Shown: positions 25,930-37,528, counted from the stretch's first letter. The stretch is 64,000 bases of DNA from Streptococcus australis (GCF_901543175.1 NZ_LR594040.1:310001-374000), one strand, 5' to 3'. The notes: a model not told the origin generated them from the sequence alone. Program-made: numbers and translations.

Positions 25930-26034
25930 ATACTCTTCGAAAATCAAATTCAAACCACGTCAGCGTCGCCTTACCGTACTCAAGTACAGCCTGCGGCTAG
26001 CTTCCTAGTTTGCTTTTTGATTTTCATTGAGTAT
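25930..26034. repeat. RUP-type repeat element
   Basis: A 105-bp element bounded by imperfect terminal inverted repeats, ATACTCTTCGAAAATCAAA at the left and the inverse of ATACTCAATGAAAATCAAA at the right. The interior (CCACGTCAGC, CCTGCGGCTAGCTTCCTAG) matches my memory of the pneumococcal RUP element. RUPs are non-coding and thought to be moved by the transposase of IS630-Spn1. It lies between a -10-like TATAAT (25884-25889) with GGAGAG downstream and the mvaK1 gene. Confidence 0.85.
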
Positions 26035-26066
26035 GAGACGGTCTTTTCGTCTAGTAAAAGGAAAAA

Positions 26067-26945
26067 ATGACAAAAGAAGTTGGTGTCGGTCAGGCACATA
26101 GTAAGATTATTTTAATAGGAGAGCACGCTGTTGTTTACGGTTACCCTGCCATTTCCCTGCCTCTCTTAGAGGTGGAGGTGACTTGTAAGGTGGTCCCAGC
26201 TGAAAGTCCATGGCGTCTTTATGAGGAGGATACCTTGTCTATGGCAGTGTACGCTTCGCTTGAGCATCTAAATATCAAGGATGCTTGTATTCGTTGTCAG
26301 ATTGACTCGGCTATCCCTGAAAAACGAGGGATGGGTTCGTCAGCAGCTATCAGCATAGCAGCCATTCGAGCTGTTTTTGACTACTATCAAGCTGAACTGC
26401 CTCATGATGTTTTGGAGATCTTGGTCAATCGGGCTGAGATGATTGCCCATATGAATCCGAGTGGTTTGGATGCCAAGACCTGTCTCAGTGATCAACCTAT
26501 TCGCTTTATTAAAAACGTTGGATTTACAGAGCTTAAGATGGAACTATCCGCCTATTTGGTCATTGCAGATACGGGCGTGTATGGTCACACTCGTGAAGCC
26601 ATCCAAGTGGTTCAAAGCAAGGGGAAGGATGCCCTACCGTTTTTGCATGCCTTGGGAGAATTGACCAAGCAGGCAGAAGATGCGATTAGACAAAAAGATG
26701 CTGAAAAACTGGGACAAATCTTCAGTCAGGCGCATTTACATCTGAAAGAAATTGGTGTTAGTAGCCCTGAGGCAGATTCCCTCGTTGAAACGGCTCTGAG
26801 CGACGGTGCTCTGGGCGCCAAGATGAGTGGTGGTGGGCTAGGAGGTTGTATCATAGCCTTGGTAGCCAATCTGGACCAAGCAGAAGAACTAGCAAAACGA
26901 TTAGAAGAGAAAGGAGCTGTTCAGACATGGATCGAAAGCCTGTAA
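26067..26945 (+). CDS. mvaK1: Mevalonate kinase
   Basis: A 292-residue GHMP kinase that phosphorylates mevalonate, the first kinase step of the mevalonate route to isopentenyl diphosphate. Motifs are GEHAVVYGYPAISLPL near the N-terminus, the ATP loop EKRGMGSSAAISIA and the C-terminal KMSGGGLGGCIIAL. It starts 33 bases after the RUP element, with AAAAGGA before the ATG. Its end overlaps mvaD by 19 bp, so the operon is translationally coupled. Confidence 0.96.
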   Translation: MTKEVGVGQAHSKIILIGEHAVVYGYPAISLPLLEVEVTCKVVPAESPWRLYEEDTLSMAVYASLEHLNIKDACIRCQIDSAIPEKRGMGSSAAISIAAIRAVFDYYQAELPHDVLEILVNRAEMIAHMNPSGLDAKTCLSDQPIRFIKNVGFTELKMELSAYLVIADTGVYGHTREAIQVVQSKGKDALPFLHALGELTKQAEDAIRQKDAEKLGQIFSQAHLHLKEIGVSSPEADSLVETALSDGALGAKMSGGGLGGCIIALVANLDQAEELAKRLEEKGAVQTWIESL

Positions 26946-27866
26946 CAGTATGTTCCTACGCAAATATTGCCATTATCAAATATTGGGGAAAGAAAAAAGA
27001 AAAAGAGATGGTTCCTGCTACTAGCAGCATCTCTCTGACTTTGGAAAACATGTACACAGAGACGACCTTATCTCCTCTACCAGCCCATGCGACGGCTGAT
27101 GCCTTCTATATCAATGGTCACCTCCAAAATGAGGCGGAGCATGCCAAGATGAGCAAGATCATTGACCGCTACCGTCCAGCAGGTGAGGGCTTTGTTCGTA
27201 TCGATACCCAAAACAACATGCCGACCGCAGCGGGTTTGTCCTCAAGTTCCAGTGGTTTGTCCGCCTTGGTCAAGGCTTGCAATGCTTATTTCCAGCTTGG
27301 TTTGGATCGAAGTCAGTTGGCGCAGGAGGCTAAGTTTGCCTCAGGTTCTTCCTCTCGTAGTTTTTATGGACCACTAGGTGCCTGGGATAAGGATAGTGGG
27401 GAAATTTACCCTGTAGAGACTGACTTGAAACTAGCTATGATTATGTTGGTGCTAGAAGACAAGAAAAAACCAATCTCTAGCCGTGATGGGATGAAACTCT
27501 GTGTGGAAACCTCGACGACCTTTGATGACTGGGTGCGTCAGTCTGAAAAAGACTATCAGGAGATGCTGGTTTATCTCAAAGAAAATGACTTTGCCAAGGT
27601 TGGGGAATTAACGGAGAAAAATGCCCTTGCTATGCACGCTACGACGAAAACAGCATCGCCAGCCTTTTCTTATCTAACGGATGCGACTTATGATGCCATG
27701 GATTTTGTTCGCCAGCTCCGCAAGCAAGGGGAAGCCTGCTACTTTACCATGGATGCTGGTCCCAATATCAAGGTTCTTTGTCTAGAGAAAGACTTGGAAC
27801 ACCTCTCAGAAATCTTCGGTCAACGCTATCGCTTGATTGTGTCAAAAACAAAGGATTTGAGTCAAG

Positions 27867-27880
<14 letters not shown>
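26927..27880 (+). CDS. mvaD: Diphosphomevalonate decarboxylase
   Basis: A 317-residue GHMP-family enzyme that converts mevalonate 5-diphosphate to isopentenyl diphosphate with ATP use and CO2 loss. It starts VTVCSYANIAIIKYWGK, with the conserved Tyr/Lys segment, and carries the phosphate loop AGLSSSSSGLSALV and SRSFYGPLGAWD. The ATG at 26927 is preceded by AAGGAG at 26911-26916 and gives the family start. The frame is open further upstream within mvaK1 but that extension is not used by homologues. Confidence 0.97.
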
Positions 27881-29859
<1,979 letters not shown>

Positions 29860-29861
29860 AG

Positions 29862-29890
29862 AGGTCGGGACAAGAATCCCGACCTTTTTT
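29862..29890 (+). terminator. Terminator of the mevalonate operon
   Basis: AGGTCGGG and CCCGACCT pair perfectly around ACAAGAAT and are followed by TTTTTT. Confidence 0.88.
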
Positions 29891-29948
29891 GTATCTCTTT
29901 GTCAACCGCTTTTTTCCATCCTCAGACTGAGGTAACTTTTTTGAATTG

Positions 29949-29957
29949 TGATAAAAT
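29949..29957 (+). promoter_or_regulatory. Extended -10 promoter of liaFSR
   Basis: TGATAAAAT at 29949-29957 is an extended -10 element about 20 bases before the liaF ATG region; no good -35 is seen at the right distance. The site of LiaR binding was not identified. Confidence 0.4.
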
Positions 29958-29977
29958 AGAAAAGAGAGGATACAGCT

Positions 29978-30676
29978 ATGAAAAAATTTCAAATCTTTTT
30001 GTTTATAGAAGCTTGTCTGTTGACAGGAGCTCTGATTTTGATGGTATCAGAGCATTTTTCGCGTTTTCTGCTGATTCTATTCCTCTTTTTGCTCCTGCTA
30101 CGCTATTATACAGGCAAGGAGGGAAATAACGTTTTCCTCCTTGTAGCGACTATTCTTTTCTTTTTCATCGTCATGCTCAATCCCTTTGTGATTCTAGCGA
30201 TCTTTGTAGCGGTCATATACAGCCTCTTTCTTCTCTATCCGATGATGAATCAAGAAAGAGAGGAGACCGACTTGGTCTTTGAAGAGGTGGTGACGGTTAA
30301 AAATGAACGGAATCCTTGGTTTGGCAATCTCCATCATTTCTCTAGTCACCAGACCTGTCAGTTTGACGATATTAATCTCTTTCGCCTCATGGGTAAGGAC
30401 ACCATTCATTTAGAAAGAGTTATCCTAACCAATCATGACAATGTCATCATTCTCCGTAAGATGGTTGGGACGACTAGGATTATCGTGCCTGTAGATGTGG
30501 AAATCAGTCTCAGTGTCAACTGTCTCTATGGAGATTTATCTTTCCTCCATCAACCCAAGCGAGCCCTTCGTAATGAACACTATCATCAGGAAACCAGGGA
30601 CTACCTCAAGAGTAACAAGAGCGTCAAAATTTTCCTAACCAGTATGATTGGAGATGTGGAGGTGGTCAGAGGATGA
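29978..30676 (+). CDS. liaF: Envelope-stress sensor accessory protein LiaF
   Basis: A 232-residue membrane protein. Several hydrophobic helices occupy residues 1-90 (FLFIEACLLTGALILMV, LLILFLFLLLL). The C-terminal half is the soluble beta-rich LiaF domain (about 115-232), ending FLTSMIGDVEVVRG. In Firmicutes LiaF holds the kinase LiaS inactive until cell-envelope stress. AAGAGAGGA precedes the ATG. It overlaps liaS by 4 bp (ATGA). Confidence 0.9.
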   Translation: MKKFQIFLFIEACLLTGALILMVSEHFSRFLLILFLFLLLLRYYTGKEGNNVFLLVATILFFFIVMLNPFVILAIFVAVIYSLFLLYPMMNQEREETDLVFEEVVTVKNERNPWFGNLHHFSSHQTCQFDDINLFRLMGKDTIHLERVILTNHDNVIILRKMVGTTRIIVPVDVEISLSVNCLYGDLSFLHQPKRALRNEHYHQETRDYLKSNKSVKIFLTSMIGDVEVVRG

Positions 30677-31671
30677 AAAAGCAATCGTATCTGTTAATCG
30701 GCCTGACTTCTCTCCTCTTTATCCTCTTTTTGACCAATAGTCTACTTGACATTTTAAATCTTGATTTGTCCTATTTGCTACAAGATATTGAGAAAACAGA
30801 AAAGTTAATCTTCTTAATTTTGGTATTTAGCCTTTCCGTGACCTTCTTTTTTGTCCTCTTTTGGCGCGTGATGGAAGAAATTTCTCGCAGAAAAATGCAG
30901 GTCAATCTCAAGCGCTTATTAGCAGGGAAAGAAGTAGTTTCTTTTGCAGATCCAGACTTGGATGCGAGTTTCAAGTTCTTATCTGGCAAGCTCAATCTCT
31001 TGACAGAAGCTGTTCAAAAGGCTGAAAATCAAAGCCTAGTCAAGGAAGAAGCAATCATCGAGAAAGAACGGAAGCGAATAGCACGTGACTTACATGATAC
31101 GGTTAGTCAGGAGTTGTTTGCGGCCCATATGATTTTATCAGGTGTCAGTCAGCAGGCCTTGAAGCTTGATAGAGAAAAGATGCAGACCCAGTTGCAAAGT
31201 GTCGCAGCCATATTAGAAACAGCCCAGAAGGATTTGCGGGTTTTGCTCTTGCATTTGCGACCAGTTGAGCTGGAGCAGAAGAGTCTGATTGAGGGAATTC
31301 AAATCCTCTTAAAAGAGCTTGAGGACAAAAGTGAACTCAAGGTAAGTCTCAAGCAAAATGTGACGAAATTGCCTAAGAAAATCGAGGAGCATATCTTCCG
31401 TATTCTGCAGGAGTTGTTCAGTAATACCCTCCGCCATGCCCAGGCATCTTGTTTGGATGTCTATCTCTATCAGACAGATGTTGAATTGCAGCTAAAGGTG
31501 GTGGACAATGGGATTGGTTTCCAGTTAGGGAGCTTAGACGACTTGAGTTATGGACTGAGAAATATTAAGGAGCGGGTCGAGGATATGGCAGGGACTGTTC
31601 AACTCTTGACGGCACCTAAGCAAGGACTGGCGGTCGATATCCGTATTCCCCTGCTAGACAAGGAATCATAA
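30673..31671 (+). CDS. liaS: Sensor histidine kinase LiaS (HK03)
   Basis: A 332-residue NarL-class histidine kinase. Two membrane helices (about 7-27 and 42-62) flank a very short outer loop, the intramembrane-sensing layout. The HisKA_3 domain has RKRIARDLHDTVSQE with phospho-acceptor His141, and the HATPase domain has VVDNGIGF and YGLRNIKERVEDMAG. It responds with LiaF to wall-active antibiotics and membrane damage in pneumococci. Confidence 0.95.
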   Translation: MKKQSYLLIGLTSLLFILFLTNSLLDILNLDLSYLLQDIEKTEKLIFLILVFSLSVTFFFVLFWRVMEEISRRKMQVNLKRLLAGKEVVSFADPDLDASFKFLSGKLNLLTEAVQKAENQSLVKEEAIIEKERKRIARDLHDTVSQELFAAHMILSGVSQQALKLDREKMQTQLQSVAAILETAQKDLRVLLLHLRPVELEQKSLIEGIQILLKELEDKSELKVSLKQNVTKLPKKIEEHIFRILQELFSNTLRHAQASCLDVYLYQTDVELQLKVVDNGIGFQLGSLDDLSYGLRNIKERVEDMAGTVQLLTAPKQGLAVDIRIPLLDKES

Positions 31672-31681
31672 AGGAGTATAG

Positions 31682-32314
31682 ATGAAAATTTTACTGGTAG
31701 ATGACCATGAAATGGTCCGATTGGGCTTGAAAAGCTACTTTGACCTCCAAGACGATGTAGAAGTTGTGGGCGAGGCGGCCAACGGTGTTCAAGGGATTTC
31801 CTTGGCCTTGGAATTGCGCCCAGATGTCATTGTCATGGATATCGTCATGCCTGAGATGAATGGGATTGATGCAACCTTGGCTATCCTCAAAGAATGGCCT
31901 GAAGCCAAGATTTTGATTGTGACCTCTTACCTAGACAATGAAAAAATCATGCCTGTCTTAAATGCTGGGGCTAGGGGCTATATGCTCAAGACTTCAAGTG
32001 CAGACGAACTGCTCCACGCTGTTCGTAAGGTTACCGCTGGAGAGCTGGCTATTGAGCAAGAGGTCAGCAAGAAGGTCGAATACCACCGCAATCATATGGA
32101 GCTTCATGAGGATTTGACTGCGCGTGAACGAGACGTGCTCCAACTCATCGCCAAGGGCTATGAAAATCAGCGCATCGCAGATGAACTCTTCATCTCTCTC
32201 AAGACGGTCAAGACTCATGTGTCCAATATCCTAGCCAAGCTTGAGGTCAGCGATCGCACCCAGGCTGCAGTCTATGCCTTTAAGCACCACTTGATGAGGC
32301 AGGAGGACTTTTAG
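31682..32314 (+). CDS. liaR: Response regulator LiaR (RR03)
   Basis: A 210-residue NarL/FixJ-type regulator. The receiver carries the acidic pocket (VDDHE), phospho-acceptor Asp53 (VIVMDIVMPEMNG) and Lys in YMLKTSS. The C-terminal LuxR-type helix-turn-helix runs LTARERDVLQLIAKGYENQRIADELF and LKTVKTHVSNILAKL. It is activated by LiaS. GGAGT lies before the ATG. Its stop codon is directly followed by the ATG of the DNA-alkylation repair gene. Confidence 0.95.
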   Translation: MKILLVDDHEMVRLGLKSYFDLQDDVEVVGEAANGVQGISLALELRPDVIVMDIVMPEMNGIDATLAILKEWPEAKILIVTSYLDNEKIMPVLNAGARGYMLKTSSADELLHAVRKVTAGELAIEQEVSKKVEYHRNHMELHEDLTARERDVLQLIAKGYENQRIADELFISLKTVKTHVSNILAKLEVSDRTQAAVYAFKHHLMRQEDF

Positions 32315-32971
32315 ATGAGTCTTGCAGATTTACTTATGGAGTTGGATGCGGCAAAAAATCCAGAAAAAGCCACTCCCATGGAAGCCTATATGCGCCATCA
32401 ATTTCCCTTTCTAGGCGTTGCAGGTCCTGAAAGAAATGCACTCTATAAAAAGTATTTTCCAAGTGAGAAAAAAACAAAGATCATCGATTGGGATTTTGTA
32501 GACACTTGCTGGAAAAAGGAGCCTAGAGAATACCAATATGTGGCTGCCAACTATTTGAAAGCTATGCAGTCTTATCTAACGAAGGAGGATTTGCCTAAGC
32601 TTGAGCGTCTGGTCGTGACCAAGTCCTGGTGGGATACGGTGGACATCCTAGATCGAGTAGTAGGAAGTTTGGTATATGACAAGCCAGAACTTGAAGAAAG
32701 AATTCTCCAATGGAGTCTATCAGACAATATCTGGCTGAGACGCGTTGCTATTGACCACCAGCTCCTAAGAAAAGAAAAAACGGATGTTCAACTAATGGAA
32801 AAGATCCTACTCAATAATCTGGACCAGACCGAATTTTTTATCAATAAAGCCATTGGCTGGGCTCTAAGAGACTACTCCAAAACCAATCCAGACTGGGTAG
32901 CAAGCTTCATCGAAAAAAACAAGGAAAGAATGGCTGAACTCAGTATCCAGGAAGCCAGCAAGTACCTTTAG
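32315..32971 (+). CDS. DNA alkylation repair (AlkD-like HEAT-repeat) protein
   Basis: A 218-residue member of the DNA alkylation repair family (Pfam type PF08713), built of HEAT-like helical repeats that wrap DNA and remove bulky or positively charged alkylated bases. Visible marks are the N-terminal YMRHQFPFLGVAGPERN, the central SWWDTVDILDRVVGSLV and WLRRVAIDHQL, and the C-terminal FFINKAIGWALRDYSKTNPDWV. AGGAGG sits inside the end of liaR, so the gene is coupled to liaFSR. Confidence 0.87.
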   Translation: MSLADLLMELDAAKNPEKATPMEAYMRHQFPFLGVAGPERNALYKKYFPSEKKTKIIDWDFVDTCWKKEPREYQYVAANYLKAMQSYLTKEDLPKLERLVVTKSWWDTVDILDRVVGSLVYDKPELEERILQWSLSDNIWLRRVAIDHQLLRKEKTDVQLMEKILLNNLDQTEFFINKAIGWALRDYSKTNPDWVASFIEKNKERMAELSIQEASKYL

Positions 32972-32996
32972 CATCATTGAAAAGCGCGTTCATGAC

Positions 32997-33026
32997 TTGA
33001 AAAAAGTCGCCTGTTTATGTTATAAT
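32997..33026 (+). promoter_or_regulatory. Promoter of tig
   Basis: TTGAAA at 32997-33002, an 18-base spacer with TG before the -10, and TATAAT at 33021-33026. Confidence 0.75.
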
Positions 33027-33063
33027 AGACTGTATTTAAAAAATTTTAAGGAGAAATGACAGA

Positions 33064-34347
33064 ATGTCTGTATCATTTGAAAACAAAGAAACAAACCGTG
33101 GTGTCTTGACTTTCACTATCTCTCAAGACCAAATCAAACCAGAATTGGACCGTGTCTTCAACTCAGTAAAGAAAACTCTTAACGTTCCAGGTTTCCGTAA
33201 AGGTCACCTTCCACGTCCTATCTTCGACAAAAAATTTGGTGAAGAAACACTTTACCAAGATGTTTTGAACGCTCTTTTGCCAAACGCTTATGAAGCAGCT
33301 GTAAAAGAAGCTGGTCTTGAAGTGGTTGCGCAACCAAAAATTGACGTGACTTCAATGGAAAAAGGTCAAGACTGGGTTATCACAGCTGAAGTCGTGACAA
33401 AACCTGAAGTAAAATTGGGTGACTACAAAAACCTTGAAGTATCAGTAGATGTAGAAAAAGAAGTAACAGACGCTGACGTTGAAGAACGTATCGAACGTGA
33501 ACGCAACAACTTGGCTGAATTGGTTATCAAGGAAGCTGCTGCTGAAAATGGTGACACTGTTGTCATTGACTTCGTTGGTTCTATCGACGGTGTTGAATTT
33601 GATGGCGGAAAAGGTGAAAACTTCTCACTTGGACTTGGTTCAGGTCAATTCATCCCTGGTTTCGAAGACCAATTGGTTGGACACTCAGCTGGCGAAACTG
33701 TTGATGTTATCGTAACATTCCCAGAAGATTACCAAGCAGAAGACCTTGCAGGTAAAGAAGCTAAATTCGTAACAACTATCCACGAAGTCAAAGCTAAAGA
33801 AGTTCCAGCTCTTGACGATGAACTTGCAAAAGATATCGACGAAGAAGTGGAAACACTTGCTGAACTGAAAGAAAAATACCGCAAGGAATTGGCTGCTGCT
33901 AAAGAAGAAGCATACAAAGATGCAGTAGAAGGTGCAGCAATCGATAAAGCTGTAGAAAACGCTGAAATCGTAGAACTTCCAGAAGAAATGATCCACGAAG
34001 AAGTTCACCGCTCAGTAAACGAATTCCTTGGAAACTTGCAACGTCAAGGTATCAACCCTGACATGTACTTCCAAATCACTGGAACTACTCAAGAAGACCT
34101 TCACAAACAATACGAAGCAGAAGCTGAGTCACGTACTAAGACTAACCTTGTAATCGAAGCAGTTGCCAAGGCTGAAGGATTTGACGCTTCTGAAGAAGAA
34201 ATCCAAAAAGAAATCGAGCAATTGGCTGCAGATTACAACATGGAAGTGGCACAAGTTCAAAACTTGCTTTCAGCTGATATGTTGAAACACGATATCGCAA
34301 TCAAAAAAGCTGTTGAATTGATCACAAGCACAGCAACAGTAAAATAA
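33064..34347 (+). CDS. tig: Trigger factor, ribosome-associated chaperone
   Basis: A 427-residue chaperone and peptidyl-prolyl isomerase that binds at the ribosomal exit tunnel. The N-terminal ribosome-docking domain contains the signature loop [20 protein letters not shown]. An FKBP-type domain follows at about 160-245 ([34 protein letters not shown]), then the long helical C-terminal arms. Codon use is biased as in highly expressed genes. It has its own promoter and terminator. Confidence 0.98.
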   Translation: MSVSFENKETNRGVLTFTISQDQIKPELDRVFNSVKKTLNVPGFRKGHLPRPIFDKKFGEETLYQDVLNALLPNAYEAAVKEAGLEVVAQPKIDVTSMEKGQDWVITAEVVTKPEVKLGDYKNLEVSVDVEKEVTDADVEERIERERNNLAELVIKEAAAENGDTVVIDFVGSIDGVEFDGGKGENFSLGLGSGQFIPGFEDQLVGHSAGETVDVIVTFPEDYQAEDLAGKEAKFVTTIHEVKAKEVPALDDELAKDIDEEVETLAELKEKYRKELAAAKEEAYKDAVEGAAIDKAVENAEIVELPEEMIHEEVHRSVNEFLGNLQRQGINPDMYFQITGTTQEDLHKQYEAEAESRTKTNLVIEAVAKAEGFDASEEEIQKEIEQLAADYNMEVAQVQNLLSADMLKHDIAIKKAVELITSTATVK

Positions 34348-34361
34348 TCTTAAAAGATAAA

Positions 34362-34386
34362 AAGCCCACCTGATTTGGTGGGTTTT
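34362..34386. terminator. Bidirectional terminator between tig and recD2
   Basis: CCCACC and GGTGGG pair around TGATTT, with A residues on the left and TTTT on the right, so converging transcripts share it. Confidence 0.8.
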
Positions 34387-34394
34387 CTGATGGT

Positions 34395-36761
34395 CTATTT
34401 TCCAAAAATCTCTTTGAGATCTGCGTCTGTAATCCCAATCATGGCTGGGATACTAGACCAGTTTTCCTCAGTGAGAATGTAGGATAGAGGAGAATCCTCT
34501 TGATTTGTTGTTTCGCTAGGAGCTGGGCTGGTTTGGTCGATCGAATCGACCAGATCTTTAAAGCGTTCAATCAGATAGGTCTTACGGGCAGTTCCGATAT
34601 GTTTGACTGCATAGTCAAAGGCCTGTAATTCACCTAGTAGGATGAGCTTGCTCTTAGCCCGTGTAATAGCCGTATAGATGAGATTGCGTTCCAACATGCG
34701 CTTGCTAGCACTGGTGATGGGTAGGATGACAACGGGAAACTCACTTCCCTGCGACTTGTGGATACTCATGGCATAGGCCAGTCGAATCTTGTACCACTCG
34801 TTTCGTGGATAGATGACCTCATTGCCATCAAAATTAATCATGATCTCGTCTTGTTTGGACTCGGTGTATTTTCCAGAAATCAAATCTGTGATGTAGCCTA
34901 GGTCTCCATTAAAGACATTGACTTCAGCGTCGTTGACTAGGTGAATGACCTTGTCTCTAGTTCGATAGTGACACTGAGTTGCTTCAAAGCTCACTTGGTC
35001 TTTTTGTGGAGGATTGAGCAGATCTTGCATGAGTTGGTTGATGGCATCAATACCAGCAGTTCCTCGATACATAGGCGCCAGAACTTGAATATCGCGAGCT
35101 GGGATGCCACTTCTGAGGGCGGCGCCAAGAATTTTCTCAATGGTTGCAGGGATATGGCTACTCATGATTTCAAAGTAGGAGCGGTCTGCCTTTTTCTGAG
35201 TGAAGTCTGCTGGCAAGATGCCTTGTCGAATCTGGCTAGCCAAGGTGACGATAGTTGATTCCTCACTCTGACGATAAATCTTTTCCAAGCGAGTCTGCGG
35301 AATCAGAGGTATCTGGAGAAGGTCAGCTAGGACTTGTCCAGGACTGACAGAAGGTAGCTGGTCGCTATCACCCACGATGAGGATTTTACTGTTTGAGGAG
35401 ATGTTGGAGAAAAGTTCGTTGGCTAGCCAAGTATCCACCATGGAAAACTCATCTACAATGACAAAATCGGCATCAAGATAATCTTCCAGATGGCTGGTAT
35501 CATCGTCACCCGTCATTCCCAAGTGGCGGTGTATGGTCGCGCTAGGCAAGCCTGTTAATTCATTCATGCGACGAGCTGCTCGACCAGTTGGTGCAGCAAG
35601 AAGAATGGGCAGGTTGCTTTTTTTCCTGAGGTCAAGTCCTTCTAAGATGGCATAGACAGCGATAATCCCATTGATAACAGTCGTCTTACCAGTACCAGGT
35701 CCACCTGTTAGAATAAAGACCTTGTTCTGGATGGCATCACAGATAGCCTGTTTTTGGATGCTATCGTATTGGATACCCAGTTCTTCCTCAACACTAGCGA
35801 TATGCTTTTGAATGATTTCTAAATCATAGTTCTTTTTCTTTCCTTTTTCAAGGATACGAACCAAGTGACTGCGGATGCCTTCTTCAGCGAAAAAGAGGCT
35901 ATTATCAAAGATTTTAGTGTCAATCTGCTGAACCTTGTCTTCTTCAATTAGGTAGGAAAGTTCTTGAGCAACTTGGCTGGGATCCAGTTCCACGGGACGG
36001 GAAGACTCGAGGAGGGTCAGGGTCTGCTCCAGCAAATCACGGGCTTCCATATAGGTATCACCCGTATCCATACAACCTTGAAAGAGACTGTGGACAAGAC
36101 CTGCACGAAAGCGCTCGGGAGCTTGGCTTTCGATGCCTAGTTCGGCGGCTAATTGGTCAGCAATGGTAAAGCCCAAGCCCTTGATATCTTCAACCAGTTG
36201 ATAGGGATAGTTTTCGACAATATCCAGCGTTTCTTCCTTGTAAAAGTCTTGAATCTGAAAGGCTAGTTTATTAGGAATGCCGTAGTTGGCAAGTTTTGCC
36301 AAGACCATTTCTGTCCCATAGTTGAGACGGAGGGTAGAGACAAAAGCCTCACGGTTTTTGGCAGAGAGTCCAGCAATGCTTTCCAGCTTTTCAGGATGCT
36401 CCAGAATTTCGTCTATGGTATTTTCGCCATAGGTATCAACGATTTTCTGGGCAGTTTTGAGACCGATTCCCTTAAAATGACTGCTGGAAAAATACTTGAC
36501 CAAGCCCTTGCTAGTGGGTTTTGCTCGCTCGTAACGACTGATTTGTAGCTGTTCACCATACTTGGAGTGCTGAACGATTTGCCCCCAAAAAGTGTAGTCT
36601 TCGCCCTCAATCACATCCGCCATGGTTCCTGTAACGATGATTTCAAAATCATCAAAGTCCTCCGCATTGGTATCTTGGATATCTAGGAGGAGGATGCGAT
36701 AAAAATTACTGACATTTTCAAAAATAATGCGTTCAATGGTGCCTGAAAAATAAACTTCCAT
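34395..36761 (-). CDS. recD2: RecD2 family 5'-3' DNA helicase
   Basis: A 788-residue SF1B helicase of the RecD2/TraA type, working in DNA repair and replication without RecBC. The N-terminal region has OB-fold and helix-hairpin-helix segments (FKGIGLKTAQKIVDTYGE, IAGLSAKNREAF). Walker A (TGGPGTGKTTV) lies near residue 355, followed by VIVDEFSMVD (Walker B) and the C-terminal helicase motif SIHKSQGSEFPVVILP. AAAGGA precedes the start. Confidence 0.95.
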   Translation of the reverse strand: MEVYFSGTIERIIFENVSNFYRILLLDIQDTNAEDFDDFEIIVTGTMADVIEGEDYTFWGQIVQHSKYGEQLQISRYERAKPTSKGLVKYFSSSHFKGIGLKTAQKIVDTYGENTIDEILEHPEKLESIAGLSAKNREAFVSTLRLNYGTEMVLAKLANYGIPNKLAFQIQDFYKEETLDIVENYPYQLVEDIKGLGFTIADQLAAELGIESQAPERFRAGLVHSLFQGCMDTGDTYMEARDLLEQTLTLLESSRPVELDPSQVAQELSYLIEEDKVQQIDTKIFDNSLFFAEEGIRSHLVRILEKGKKKNYDLEIIQKHIASVEEELGIQYDSIQKQAICDAIQNKVFILTGGPGTGKTTVINGIIAVYAILEGLDLRKKSNLPILLAAPTGRAARRMNELTGLPSATIHRHLGMTGDDDTSHLEDYLDADFVIVDEFSMVDTWLANELFSNISSNSKILIVGDSDQLPSVSPGQVLADLLQIPLIPQTRLEKIYRQSEESTIVTLASQIRQGILPADFTQKKADRSYFEIMSSHIPATIEKILGAALRSGIPARDIQVLAPMYRGTAGIDAINQLMQDLLNPPQKDQVSFEATQCHYRTRDKVIHLVNDAEVNVFNGDLGYITDLISGKYTESKQDEIMINFDGNEVIYPRNEWYKIRLAYAMSIHKSQGSEFPVVILPITSASKRMLERNLIYTAITRAKSKLILLGELQAFDYAVKHIGTARKTYLIERFKDLVDSIDQTSPAPSETTNQEDSPLSYILTEENWSSIPAMIGITDADLKEIFGK

Positions 36762-36910
36762 AGGTTTCCTTTTTGATAGAAAAAGAGCTGGGATAGAGCT
36801 CTCAGTTAGGCTTTCCTTGGATTTGGGGCTTGGTACAAGATATCGCCAAGTTGCAATCTAATCCTAAAAGGCTAACTCAAAAAGACTATCACAGCATCTG
36901 GTTGCTGGTT
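36762..36910. other. Gap between lepB and recD2 with a degenerate inverted repeat
   Basis: About 150 bases without a gene. Apart from the lepB terminator it contains an imperfect inverted repeat: GTTAGGCTTT at 36805-36814 against AAAGGCTAAC at 36866-36875, with flanking AATCC similarity. No coding sequence or known element was recognised. Confidence 0.4.
36780..36802 (-). terminator. Terminator after lepB
   Basis: On the minus strand AGAGCT and AGCTCT pair around a 7-base loop and are followed by TTTT. Confidence 0.55.
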
Positions 36911-37525
36911 TTAAAAGATTCCGATACGGTTGAGTGGCCAGAAACGGAATTTGGCTTCCCCTTTGATTTGACTGGCCTTAAAGGTTCCAACATGGCGACT
37001 GTCGCTAGAAACCAAACGGTCATCTCCAAGGAGGAGGTACTCACCTTCAGGTACTGTAAAGCTGAAGCTGGTGTTGAAATTTACATCGACAGTAAAGGCC
37101 TGAGCCTTCTGAGCTAGACTTCTAAAATAAACACCCTTATCCCCTTCAAAGCCTTTCCCTGAATAGGCGCTTTGTAGTTTATCATTTTTAAACTGTTGGA
37201 GGTAGTCTGCTAGGTAAGGTTCATCGGTTTCTTGATTGTTGATAAAGAGCTTGTCGTTTTCGTAGCGAATGGTATCACCAGGCATGCCAATGACGCGTTT
37301 AACGATGTCTTTATTTCCATCATCCTCATGGGCAACTACAATATCAAAGCGGTTAATAGGGAGGTGTTTGACGACAAAGAGAATCTCTCCATCAGCTAGG
37401 GTCGGATCCATAGAGTGTCCTTCCACGCGGACATTGGTCCAGAGAAAGAGGCGACTGAGACCAACTACTATAACGATAAGGAACGAAAGTCCCCACTCTT
37501 TTAGAAATGTTTTAAAATAATTCAT
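36911..37525 (-). CDS. lepB: Signal peptidase I
   Basis: A 204-residue membrane-bound type I signal peptidase. One N-terminal membrane helix (about 12-30) precedes the catalytic Ser38 (VEGHSMDPTL) and general base Lys76 (IVKRVIGMPGD); the box GEYLLLGDDRLVSSDSRHVG is conserved. It removes signal peptides such as those of the YSIRK proteins here. It starts 3 bases after the end of rnhC, so the two are co-transcribed. Confidence 0.96.
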   Translation of the reverse strand: MNYFKTFLKEWGLSFLIVIVVGLSRLFLWTNVRVEGHSMDPTLADGEILFVVKHLPINRFDIVVAHEDDGNKDIVKRVIGMPGDTIRYENDKLFINNQETDEPYLADYLQQFKNDKLQSAYSGKGFEGDKGVYFRSLAQKAQAFTVDVNFNTSFSFTVPEGEYLLLGDDRLVSSDSRHVGTFKASQIKGEAKFRFWPLNRIGIF

Positions 37526-37528
37526 AAC

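Noticed and set aside
36830..37117. Plus-strand frame of 95 codons over the end of lepB
   Set aside because: Most of it is opposite lepB, and the remaining part overlaps only the degenerate inverted repeat.
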